Positions 48,638 to 60,900 of a stretch of DNA of 64,000 bases are shown here, one piece after another; position 1 is the first letter of the stretch, and every line of letters starts with the position of its first letter. Location of the stretch: NCBI RefSeq assembly GCF_016808095.1, contig NC_068971.1:46870131-46934130 (forward strand), read 5' to 3'. A model generated the notes under the pieces. The model did not search any database. It saw only the letters and a program-made list of their open reading frames with translations, and was not told the DNA's origin. Made by a program: the position numbers and the translations under genes. This DNA is from Vigna angularis. Its lineage: Eukaryota; Streptophyta; Magnoliopsida; Fabales; Fabaceae.

Positions 48638-49642
48638 TCACGGCGGAGGAGTCCGCTGTCCTCGACCACGATGAGGTCTATTATCAGAGCCTCCATCTGA
48701 AGATTCGTTTGCATCATCAGATCCAGACTGTCCATCATAATTTTCCCCCCATAGTGTCGCGGGTCTTCTTATTCGCATCTGGAGTGTGGTGCCCCTGGAC
48801 ACAGATGCAGGTTGAAGAATGAGGAAAAACACAGCTAGCAGACCACCATCATCTATGGGATCATCAACCCCGAATGAAGTTTGAAGTGTGCTAAGGAGGT
48901 CGCCAAGATCCCTCTGGCGCTCTAACCTCCTCCAGTTACGCTGACGTTCTGGGTCTACTGCAGATGGGCGCTCTAGAGGATGTTCAAGTCTTGCATGCTT
49001 TCTAAGATCTGGGTATGTGCCAGTGAAGTTGCAAGTCTCACAAGAACAACTCCTTGATTTTTCATTCATAAAATGCCGAGCCGCCTCCACTACTTTCCAC
49101 TCTTTTATTTGCCCTCTACATAGAGGGCATACTAACTTTGACTTTGCCTCATTGTCACAGGATAAGGCTTGCATTGTAACCAAACCCTCACTTCTGTCTT
49201 CAGGCACATCAATTCTACTTTGGACAGTCACCTCACTTATGTCTTCCGGTACATTAATTCCACTTTGGACAGTCCCCTCCTCATTTCTGTCTTCTGGCAC
49301 ATCAATTATACTATCGACAGTGTTAGAAATTTGACTTTCTACTTGAGCAATGGTTGATGCGGTCTCAGCAAATGACTTGCGGAACTGATCAAGACAGTTT
49401 GAGTGGCGATAGCTAGTGTTACACATGTAAGGACGGCATCCTTTCTCATGGGATGAACATATAAGGAGAACAGCATTGTGAGGGTGTTCCATGCACACTG
49501 GACACCTAGCATCCTCCCATTCTTTAACGTTTTCCTCTGACTCTCTAAGAGCAGATCTTCCAACACAACTAGAGCTGCTCGGGTAAGGTGATGCTCTGCT
49601 ACTTTCATGCGACAAGGACCTATCCCTTCTCTCCTTTGGCAT
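48638..49642 (-). CDS. DUF1644 family zinc-binding protein (334 aa, intronless CDS)
   Basis: A single uninterrupted frame. DUF1644 proteins are plant-specific; some are stress-induced, but their biochemical role is not settled. Visible: CPVCMEHPHNAVLLICSS (Cys47, Cys50), GCRPYMCNTSYRHSNCLDQF, then a Glu/Asp-rich linker at 108-158 with three imperfect repeats of INVPEDISE-TVQS type, then CPLCRGQIKEW at 172-182, a third Cys/His cluster CETCNFTGTYPDLRKHARLEHP at 201-222, and an Arg/Glu-rich segment. After a short hydrophobic patch the C-terminus is acidic/Ser-rich and ends in a Pro run. The order of the Cys blocks is as in the family. The start is the first ATG after the inferred splice acceptor at 49713. 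The linker repeats are the unusual part. Confidence 0.92.
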   Translation of the reverse strand: MPKERRDRSLSHESSRASPYPSSSSCVGRSALRESEENVKEWEDARCPVCMEHPHNAVLLICSSHEKGCRPYMCNTSYRHSNCLDQFRKSFAETASTIAQVESQISNTVDSIIDVPEDRNEEGTVQSGINVPEDISEVTVQSRIDVPEDRSEGLVTMQALSCDNEAKSKLVCPLCRGQIKEWKVVEAARHFMNEKSRSCSCETCNFTGTYPDLRKHARLEHPLERPSAVDPERQRNWRRLERQRDLGDLLSTLQTSFGVDDPIDDGGLLAVFFLILQPASVSRGTTLQMRIRRPATLWGENYDGQSGSDDANESSDGGSDNRPHRGRGQRTPPP

Positions 49643-52317
49643 CTTGAATTGTCAATACTTTTTTTAAACACAGACTCCACCACCCAGAGGAATAACTGAA
49701 GTAACTTGAAACCTACATACAGGTAGCATCAACATGAACAAAACTGAGTTCAACATCAATACACATACAGGAAAAACTCATGTCAAATACATCAGACATC
49801 AGTGAAAAAAAAAAGTCATCAATGAGTAAAGCAATAGAACCTAAAAATCAATATAGCTGGAATCCATGTTCATAGTTATTCCACAAACAAATTTCATTCC
49901 AAAACTCCATGTAAATGTTGAAAGTAGAATGGTTATCGTTAAGACAAATCCATGAGAGGACTTGGTTTACGAAAAATATATAAGTTATGCACACAAGACT
50001 TTAAAATTAAATGCACCAGTGTAAGCTGTTGCTTCAATGCTGATGAATCCCCTCTTATTTCTCCATTATTATCATGACCCAAATCCAGTGTCCATGACTA
50101 GAATAGATTAGAGTAAATCTAAACCTTATTTCCACCCATTTTACACGAGACTTTCCCAAATTTGATAATAACCTACTTCATGATATTAAGTGTTGAAAAC
50201 AAAATCAATCATATCAAATTTATAGCAATTTAAAACAAAAGAGTTAAGAAAACTATTATAATCTTTTTATAAATAAAATTGGAATGATAAAACATTCTTC
50301 ACATCCTTTAATAGAAAAGGGGGTCTACTAAGACACAGCGAGGTCAGCCCAAAGTACCCTAATATATATAATCATTCAAATAATTATACATTTTTCTATT
50401 TCTCATAAAAACTCAATATTATGAAAAATTCTAACTATGTTCTCATTTCTCGTTATAATTTAGCCAAATTCAAACCATCAATAATACCACCATACATGCA
50501 TGTATAATTATATACACCATAATAAGAGAGATTAACCACAGACCAAGTAATAGATATAGGGTCATGCCTCAATTGGCAAGCTCAACTGACCAAATTATGT
50601 GTCCTGTCAAGCTCAACCTATCAAGCATAACATGCTTATCATAATCTAGGGTCCGTTGACCCTGTATTTCAGAATGATGTCAGGGATCCATTCACCCAAT
50701 GTTTTTCTAAAGGATACGTTCACCCAGTGGCTTACATATGTATAGTATGAGCGCATAGAGTATTTATTTTCTCACCATGGTAAGTAAGACATTGTCCCTA
50801 TTTCAGCAAAAGCAGGTGTTCTAACATAGACCCGTGAAAAATTGCAATCAAACAAATCCTAGGCAATAACAAGTGATGTATTCAATGTATCACATCTAAC
50901 AACCTCATACCATATCTGTTCACTTTGTTACTACGGCGCAAAAACTTTGCCAGCGCACTATTTTCAATACAAATTGAATAAAACAACTGATAATTGTATA
51001 TCATAGACTACCGCATGCAAATTTTAAAATATAAGAATCAAGACGTCCTATAACATGTAAATTCTAAAATATAGAAAAAAATAAAAGCCTTACTAAACTA
51101 CTCCGCTCCTATCATGGAACTGAATTGAAATACATCGTATTTGAGATTTTACCACACGAAGCTAGATTTTCTAAGCTTTCCAACAAGCTCAGGATCACAC
51201 AGATTTGAGTTCCTTCACCAAAGTAATGATCCTTTAAAGTAGACTGATCAAAATACTGAACAGAAAAAGTAATTACACGAAGTTACAGTTACAGGGAATT
51301 CTATAGTTATCAAGACATTTTGAAAATTTTCAGGATCAAAGAACTAAATGTAAGCTCCCAATTAAAGTTGTTTCCACTTCAAAATCACTTGTATAGCTTA
51401 AGTTATTCTCTTTTAAAGTAGGATGACTCATCAAAACCTACAGCAAATAATCATGTTCTCAAATTTATTTTGAATTTTGATGTATGCTAATGAAATTTTC
51501 CGGTTAGATACTTAATTAAAAGCTTTTGAAATCCTCTATATAGCTTTAGTTATTCTCTTTTAGGTTGAATCCTTAAAACTTACTGCAGATAATCATGTTC
51601 TCAAATTTATTTTGAATTTTGTTGTATGCTTATGAAATTTTCTGGTTAGATACTTCATTAAAAAGCTTTCAAACAAAGCATCGCCTTTTACAGCATCTAA
51701 ACTGGAAAATTTTTCGTAAAAGCAATTATTCCAACTTCAAACCAAGCATCATAGATCTCATTCATGAAATTTAAAGAAAAATAAAACATGGTTGCAAAAT
51801 CCACGCTTAAACCCCAATTTATCGCATGACTCGAAGGCTGAACTTCTGCCAAACACTTTTTGAGTAAATTCTCCAACTTTCCCAAGTCTTCAAATTTCTC
51901 AATCCCCTCAGCCCCTCTATTTGCAAAGCTACACAAGTCGACCCAACAGCTTATTTATCACAGAAAACTCCGCAAGAAACAAGATTCCCTTTCAAAACCC
52001 TAGTTTACCGAAACCAAACACACAGAAGCAATTCAACGAATCCAACTCCAGAAATCAAGAGAAATAGCAATAAATTGAAGTTTAATCTCTAAATCCCTCA
52101 CCACTTCGATCTTCTTCAACCTCCACGGAAAAAAGTTTAGATGTGCTGAAACCCGAAACTTGTGATACCCTTGAGTTTCTCTCGTTCTCCTCTTCAATTT
52201 CTTCAACTGTGAACAACACAAGGGAGATCTCGATCGATCTTCCTCTTTTCCTTTGTGTTTCCCCTTTCTCTTCGTCTCTTCTTCCTCTCTTTCTCTCTGT
52301 TTCTTCTGCACTTCCAC
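49643..52317 (-). other. Inferred 5' UTR of the DUF1644 gene with a ~2.4-kb intron
   Basis: On the minus strand a purine-rich leader follows a TATATAA at 52343-52349. A donor candidate GTGAGG begins at 52101, and a pyrimidine-containing acceptor ends TGTATGTAG at 49713, 70 bases before the ATG. No coding frame with family likeness lies between. A long leader intron is an inference from these signals and from the lack of another gene to own this promoter. Confidence 0.5.
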
Positions 52318-52342
52318 GTTGGAAACCCAGTGATTCCTTCCA

Positions 52343-52349
52343 TTATATA
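52343..52349 (-). promoter_or_regulatory. TATA box candidate of the DUF1644 gene
   Basis: TATATAA on the minus strand, followed about 30 bases later by a purine-rich leader. It lies 2.7 kb from the start codon, consistent with a leader intron. Confidence 0.5.
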
Positions 52350-55300
52350 ACTTTTATTATTTACTTTGTAGGACCTACACTTCCCCCATTTCCATATTCC
52401 TTTTTCTTCCACCTTTTCTTTTTTTTAAAAAAAACTATGAATCTTCGTACATATTTTTAATTACTAATTATAAATCCTTCTTATAATAAACATTTAATAT
52501 TTTAGAAATATTAAATCTCAGCATAATACTACCACACATTAAGCATCAAGGAAACTGTATATTTCAAAAGCTTTTAAATCTCATCAATTATCTTCTTTAT
52601 AAACTGTCTTATAATAAATTACATTAATCACTTCTGAAAATTTGAAAAACTACATAAATATTGTTTAATTTTTTAATTTATACTCTTCTTAATTTTTAAA
52701 AATATCTAACCACTTAAATTAAAAAAAAAAAAACATTACACACATATCTGAGAGATTAGTGTAAGCATAAGAAAGATAATATAATCTCACAAAATTTCAA
52801 ACATAATTAATACAATTTACACCATATTATTTAAAACAAACATCTGAATAGAAGTAATATATTTGAGTGCATGTTAAAACTAACATTAAGTAATATATTA
52901 GTAGTTTGTTTTTTCACATAACCGCCATAAGGAGGGAAAAAATCTGTATGAGAATTATCCAATGAACTATGCAATTTCTGAAGTTGGTTTGTCCTGTTGT
53001 TGATTTTTAGAAAGCATGAGATCCACAATTTAGACTGTTCCAAATTTCCATTCCCCAAATAATCATAGCCAACAACTTTTCAGGGAAATTGTGAAATTAA
53101 ATTCGTTATACTTAACTCTTTATCATTTTAATAACTTTATTTGTTAAATATGGAAAAAAAACAAAAAAATTCATCCTTCCCTAAAACAACTATGTAAACT
53201 GTGCATGCATATTGCACATTGTGGGAACTTCCATATACATGCATGATGCATATTAAATTTTAGTAAAAATAAAAATTTATGAACAAAAGTATAATTGAAA
53301 TCTTGTTTAAAACTTCCATATACATGCATGATGCACATTAACTTTTAATAAGTAAACACAAAAATCTTAATTTTAAAACTTTAGTCACAAATTATATAAA
53401 GTCGAAATTGAAAATTATAAATGATATGTGGTCAAATCGGTCACTCGACAAGTTGCACGTGGACTTGTACCAGTTGTATTCAACTATTAGTTATTATTAA
53501 CTCAACTGTTAGGCAACAAAATATTTATGTGGAAATTATTTATCATGTTGTACAAAATATTAATATTTTAAATGGATTAAATATTTATGAAATTGAAGAA
53601 GAAGAAAAATTATGAATTGTATATATGTGTGTTTTTTTTAAATAAATAAATAATTCATTCAATTTGTCTCTTTAAAATGGATGTTAATAATTTTAACACA
53701 ATCATGATTAAAAATATTAAAAAATATGTATTGATTTGAATGTGATTTTTTAACTCAAGAAATTAACTTAATAATATTTTTCTAATATGTATAAAATTTT
53801 AAATTGTTCGTCTTTGATCATACTGCTTCCATGAATTTTAAAATTGAGAGTATGCATACCAATCAAACTGCTCTAAATGAAAATAATTAGATGTAAGAAA
53901 TTGCTATTTAACAATATGGTTGTGTGAATTGATTTAAAAACGGTAATTGGATGTAATTTATATTTATATTTTAATTTGTTTAATTATATTTAAAGTATAT
54001 ATGGAATTGCACTAGTAATTGTATATTCTTTTACAAGATAATTATTGACAGTATATGAATATTAATAATGGTTTAGTTTATGTGTACTAGATTCTCACGT
54101 TATAGAAAAAATTATTAGATTTTAAATAAATAATAATGTGAAAGGTTCTCTAAGTAAAGAAATTAATCTCTTTTCATTCTTATATTTTGTATTATTTTAT
54201 GATAGATTTTGCATCAACTAAATATTAAATTAAATTAAAATATATATGATAACAATTTTAATTTTAATAAATTTAAAAATTGAGTTATATTTAAACTTAT
54301 TAATTTATTGTAGTATTAAAATCTAATGGTTTTATCCATATAAAAATTTGGATACATCATATAATTTGTTATTAGATTTTTTATTCTAAATTATAATATT
54401 TAAGCAAATTAAACTTTATTTTATTAAACTGATTTTTATAACATTGTATTAGACAAATTTATTATTTTAATTATTTCTTGCCACTTTTTTTTTCATACAA
54501 TATATATCTTGGTAATTATAAGTAAACATAAACTTCAAAAATTTGTTCTTTTTGTTAAGATTTTTCCTCCTTTGTATTCTTAACTTTTCACCTCTTTATT
54601 TAATGAACATGCATATGATATTTTAAGACTTGTTGAATTGTGTTTTTTTATTAGAAAACAATAGAAAATAAACCTCTTCCTTTAAATTTTGATAGTGGAA
54701 AATATTGAAGATTTAGATAATGTTTTGATTCATGACATATATTGGAGGCTGTTGGACAATTTAATTGTTAAAATCTTGTAATTTGTGTACTTTATTTAAA
54801 TTAGTAGATCAATAATCAATAAACAAAAACTCAAGTACTTAAAAAGGTTTTATTTTCATAAAAACTATATGGAAATCGATGATTATTTTTAATCATCGAT
54901 TATCACACATAGAAAATAAATTTTGAATTAGTTTATGAAATAATCGATTATCACTTGTAATAGTCGATTATTAATGATAGTTATAGACTCTTTAGTTCTT
55001 TAAACTTTTCAGATTAAGGGTTAGGGGTTTATATATAGTTTCTCTAAACCTAAATTCTAAAAGAACTTTTCAGTCATAAAGGTTTAAAGAAACTCTTTAT
55101 GTTTGTGAAAAGAGATTTTGAAAAATATAGTGTGGATAGAGTGAGAATTTTCACTAAGTATGCTTTGTGATTTAGTGTTGTTGTTCTTGAGAAAGTTGTT
55201 CATCTTTTTTTTGTGTCAAAAGAAATGTTCATCCTTTATGTGTCAAATGATGTGTTTTCTAATCTTAAATTTATTATATGTAATTGTAAATTCTTGGTTA

Positions 55301-56700
55301 CTTTTTAGTATTTAGTTAATCTCTAAAATTAACAACTTGATGTAGGATATTTTGATCCAAACTATCAAATAAACTAATTCACTTTAGTTTTGTCCGAACA
55401 TGAATATTTCGTTCTATGTTTCTAACTTTCTTATTTGATTTAATATTGAGTGATTGATAACTAGAATTATAATATTTAAGTAAATAAAAAAGTTATTTGA
55501 ATAGCTTTTTAAGTATTAGTTTTATAATAATTTAAGATAAGGAAAGTTGACGATGTTGTAAACTCTTAAATTGTATAAAAAAGTTATAAATTCAATTAAA
55601 TATGATTAAGTTATAAGTTGGTATAGATAATGAAATATTATATATGGTAAAAAATATTAACATATAGAATGTACATATACAACATAATTTGGTTAACGAA
55701 GTATATTTTACAATGAATTTAAGTTATAGAGACTTTTGTTAAAGTTAATTTTCGAAAGAAAAAAAAATCATATTTTATGGAATTAACAAAGAAGTAAAAA
55801 AAACTTAAAATACTTGCTTAAGGTTTGAGTTTAGGCTTTAATTAATAAGATGTCTTATTATGACTTTATTTGATAGAGACGATTTTTAAATGTTTGAATT
55901 ATTTTACATTGTAATTCTTTTCATTGATGAGACATATCACTATATTATAAAGATTATAATGGAATAGGATGAAACAAATACTTCGACACTTATTAACAGA
56001 ATATAAAACTTTATCCAAATTATATACACAAATATATGATGTGCTAATTTAAGAAGAAATAATTTCTCTTGCCGTCTGTTTGAAGAAAAAAAAGTTATTA
56101 TAATTTTTAAAAATATTTTTTAATTTTGAAACAATCAAGAACATATATATAATATACAATAAATAAATATATATATATAATATTATTTTATTGTTTAAAA
56201 AATTATAATATATATTATTATTATTATTATTAATGAAAGTATATACACACTTTATCCTATTGTGATACTTTATCAAAATAGATTTAAAGTGTTTGAAATC
56301 AATTATAGAACTAACACATCATTTCTCACGTACTCGTTGGAAACAGATATTTATTATTTTCATACTTTTGGGCCATTGAGAATGATAAATCGTGTTACCA
56401 AATTATTTCCAAACATGGTTGTTATAATTCCACTAAGTTAAAAATTGTTTTAAAAGAAATATCAGTAACAGTGACGTTTTTTCGCATTAGGTTAAAATAA
56501 AACACGGAGGTTTATGAATCTAATTATTTATTTAATAATCTCACTGTAATTTATAATTTATATTCAGATTTAATTGCTGAGTCTCACCCTGTGATGACGT
56601 ATGAAGCATGCAATGAAACATGGTAGTCAGAAAGGAATGTCAAAATAGAAAGATTGTTGCAGTAATTTGTGGTTAGTAAAAGAATACACACAAAATTCAA
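52350..56700. other. AT-rich spacer between divergent DUF1644 and ARF-GEF genes
   Basis: A 4.3-kb stretch with only short low-complexity frames. A short repeated phrase CTTCCATATACATGCATGATGCA occurs near 53227 and 53317. No gene, RNA gene or clear transposon boundary is seen. Confidence 0.5.
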
Positions 56701-57996
56701 ACAGAGTTTTTATTCTTTTAGGAGAAAGAAATAGCCAAGGCTCCGACAGCGACAACAGCAACGAGGGGGTCTCCTAGAAAGGAAGTGTGACACAAAACAC
56801 AATCCTTGATTTCCAATAATACGCTACAAACAATGGAACCCCATTAGCTTTGATTCATGCCCTTTACACGCTACCCTGTAAGTTTTCATTTTTTTCTTCT
56901 TTTTCTTCCATTTTAATTCTCAGCATTTCTTTGGGGTGCCATTGTATGAATTTAAACTTTAAGGTAGATTTAAGGAGGACCGGTCTGTAGAATTTCGTTT
57001 AATTCAAAATGGGTTGTGTCATTGATTTGATCACTGTTACCATGCCAATCAAAATGTCTATGGAACGAGTTCAACGAGAAGGGTCAGATTTCATGGTAGA
57101 TCTAATGTTTTATCAACTTCGTATTTGGGTTTAAAGCTGGATTGCGGTTCCATTTGGATTGATCTCCATCCTCAACTACTTCACTGTTTTCTTGCAATTA
57201 TCTTTCTTTATTTGAATGTGTATCTTTTGCGCCACTAATATGATATTTCTATGCACTGTGTTTTTTCAGAGAGAGAAACCACCTCACGAATGAAATATTC
57301 GATTTTGAGTGAGAGGAACCAAATATACGTTCCTCAATGTCTAATCTACCTGATTCAACGAGGAGTGTGGCTGTGCAACTTATTTATTTGTAAGCATGAA
57401 AAACACAGTAACCAAATTGCTGGATTTTTTTTGGTGATGGAGAAGGTTACTGTTGATTATAATTTTTCAATTGAAATATAATGTTAATCTGCTACTGATC
57501 TGTGTTGCAGGCCAAACATTTTGTGCTGCTGAAAGGCTTGAAAACGTTGTTTAGTTTGCTTTGAATTCAGTGAGTCATTTTCTTTGGAACAAGTTCTTTA
57601 TTGTATATGTATAACTTTGAAAATATTTTATACGTCCCCATTACTCTGAAGTAAGGTCTCTTCCTAAATCTTTTTGTATGTGTGTTTATTGTTTGTATGG
57701 TATAATATTTTCACCGTGCATTGCTCTTCCTTTCTTCCTTGACAAATCTCTCCAGAGTTTTACTGGGTACTTGTGTTGTGTTTCATATGTATTTAATTTG
57801 CATCTGTTTTGGATTTGGTTTATTTGTGTTACAGAATATTGATGCTTGATTGGAGTCAGTAACACGTGGGAGTCCTTCTCACTCTATTGATTGTCTCTTT
57901 CTCCATTGTCTTTGTTAGGGCCTTTGTTCTTCTCATTCTCAGCAATCTTTTAATAGATGAGAACCTGATGCTTTTGTAAAAATAGGACACCAAAAG
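56701..57996 (+). other. Inferred spliced 5' leader of the ARF-GEF gene
   Basis: Several good splice signals precede the ARF-GEF start: a donor CCT|GTAAGTTTTC near 56879, an acceptor TTGCAG at 57510, a donor CA|GTGAGTC at 57570, and an acceptor TTACAG at 57834 whose exon runs into the start codon at 57997. A leader exon 57511-57569 fits. No coding frame in this stretch resembles a known protein. Exact leader structure is inferred. Confidence 0.45.
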
Positions 57997-60900
57997 ATGC
58001 AAATGCAAACTGATTTTAATGCGGTAGAGGATCAATATGAGCTATGTGAGGCTGGATATCCAAACAAAACTGCTATAGCATGCATGATAAATGCAGAGAT
58101 TAGTGCTGTGTTGGCAGTTATGCGAAGAAATGTTAGATGGGGAATTCATTACATTTCAGATGATGATCAATCAGAGCACTACCTTGTTCAGTCATTAAAG
58201 ACGTTGAGGAGACAAATTTTCTCATGGAAGAATCAATGGCGTGCCATCAACCCTGCCTTGTATCTCCAGCCTTTTCTGGATGTGATACGATCAGATGAAA
58301 CTAGTGCGCCTATTACTGGTGTTGCTTTGTCATCTGTTTACAAAATCTTAACTCTAGATGTGATTGATAAGCACACTGTCAAGGTTGGGGATACCATGCA
58401 CTTGGTGGTTGATTCCGTCACTAGTTGCAGATTTGAAGTGACTGACCCTGGATCAGAAGAAGTGGTATTAATGAAGATTTTGCAAGTTCTTCTAGCTTGT
58501 GTTAAAGGTAAAGCATCTGTAATGCTGAGTAACCAACACGTTTGCACCATAGTGAACACCTGTTTCCGAATAGTTCATCAAGCAGGAACCAAAGGTGAGC
58601 TGTTCCAACGAATAGCACGGTACACAATGCATGAACTGGTTAGGTCTATATTTTCTCACCTTCAGAACATTGACAACACAAAGTGTGGATTCATAAATGG
58701 GAGCGCTACCTTAAAGCAAGTGGTATAAGATTTGTGTTTCCTTTGACCTTTTTGGTTGCATTTCACACTTCTTGATGCGATTATTTTGCCAGTTATAAAA
58801 AAAATTGAAAGGAAAATTCTATTCTGGGCAGGATAAAATTTCTTATTTTCTCAAAAAAATGTGCTTTGCTATTATAAGTTTTTCCCAGCTACAAATATGA
58901 AATTGTTAAAAAAGAAAATATCCTTAACTTATTCTTATGTTATTGCATAGTATTTATGTAAAAATTTTAATTTCCATTAATAGGGATTAAAGAAGGCCAA
59001 GCAAATGACTATGAAATCTTTTAGGTAGATTGTCCGAAACTTATCGGGAAAGAAGGAAAAATGCTTGCAATAACGTATGTTAATAAAGTAAAATCTGGTG
59101 GGGGCGCAGCGGGGTGGGGTGGGGTGGGGGTCAAGGAAGAGGCAAAGTATCTTTGCTTGATGCATATATTTTATTTCTAGTTAGGGGTAGATAGTTGTCT
59201 AGTATATTGTTAAACTTTCAAATGCCAATATTATATAGTCAAATCTATATATTCTCAATTCAATTGTCCTGCTGCCATAAACAACCTGAATTTTTAGACT
59301 TAGGACATGCATAAACTTGAAATTAAGTAATGATATACATATAGTGTTTTTGCAGACCAATGGACTAAATAATGACCATGCTCTGGCAAGCAGAAAATTG
59401 GAAAATGAGAGGCTTAATTCTGCACGTGATGCTCAACCATTATCTACAATCACTGCTTCCGGCGCTGCACCTGTTGTGGCAGCAAACGCAGTGGATGAAA
59501 ACACAGCTATTGCTAGCAGTGGCAATGAAACTGATCCACACGAATTACTGCTCATGACTCATGGGGTTCCTTGTATAGTGGAAATATTTCACTTCTTGTG
59601 TTCTTTGCTGAATGTCACTGAGCATATGGGAGTGAATCCTAGATCAAACACAATGACGTTTGATGAAGATGTGCCTCTTTTTTCGTTAACTTTGATTAAT
59701 TCGGCCATAGAGTTGGGAGGGCCATCCTTCTGCCATCACCCAAGACTGCTGTGTTTAATCCAGGATGAATTATTCTTCAATCTTATGCAATTTGGTTTAT
59801 CAATGAGCCCTCTTGTAGTTTCGATGGTGTGTAGCATTGTTCTCAATTTGTATCACCATCTTCGCCAAGAACTCAAGTTACAGCTAGAAGCATTTTTTTC
59901 TTGCATAATTTTGAGGCTTGCACAAAGCAAATATGGTGCCTCATATCAGCAACAAGAGGTTGTGATGGAAGCACTCGTTGATTTTTGCAGGCAAAAAACA
60001 TTCATGGTGGAGATGTACGCCAACTTTGACTGTGACATAAGTTGCAGTGATATCTTTGAAGATATTGTTGATTTGTTGTCCAAAAGTGCATTTCCTGTGA
60101 ACAATCCATTATCTTCCATGCACATTCTTTCCTTAGATGGTCTTATTGCTGTAATGCAGGGAATTTCCGAAAGAATAGGTAGTGAATCTTTAAGTTCAAA
60201 ACAATCTCCTGTGAATTTTGAGGAGTATACACCATTCTGGATGGAAAAGTGTGACAGTTTTGATGACCCAAATGATTGGGTTCCTTTTGTCTGCCAAAGA
60301 AAGTACATAAAGAGAAAATTAATGATTGGAGCTGATCACTTCAATCGGGATATTAAGAAAGGTCTTGAGTTTCTCCAAGGAGCACATCTTTTGCCTAACA
60401 AACCTGATTCCCAAAGTGTTGCCTGCTTTTTAAGATACACAGCTGGGTTGGATAAGAATTCCATTGGTGATTTCCTTGGAGATCATGATGAATTCTACAT
60501 TCAGGTTCTTCATGAATTTGCTAAGACATTTGATTTCCATGATATGACCTTAGACACAGCCCTACGTGTATTTTTGGAGACTTTTAGGCTTCCTGGAGAA
60601 TCACAGAAGATACACAGGGTGCTTGAAGCTTTCTCTGAGAGATATTATGAACAATCACCAGATATCCTAGCTAACAAGGATGCTGCTCTCGTGTTATCAT
60701 ACTCAATTATATTGCTTAATACTGATCATCATAATGTGCAGGTCAAAAAGAAGATGACAGAAGAGGATTTTATCCGAAATAATAGGCATATAAATGGTGG
60801 CAATGATCTGCCTCGAGAATTTCTGTCAGAGATTTACCATTCAATTTGTAAGAGTGAAATTCGTACCACTCTTGAACCAGGCTTTGGATTTCCTGAAATG

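Noticed and set aside
49339..49683. 114-aa minus-strand frame overlapping the DUF1644 start
   Set aside because: Out-of-frame shadow of the DUF1644 coding sequence.
57251..57481. 76-aa frame upstream of the ARF-GEF
   Set aside because: Lies across inferred leader introns, has no family likeness and is not in frame with the gene.
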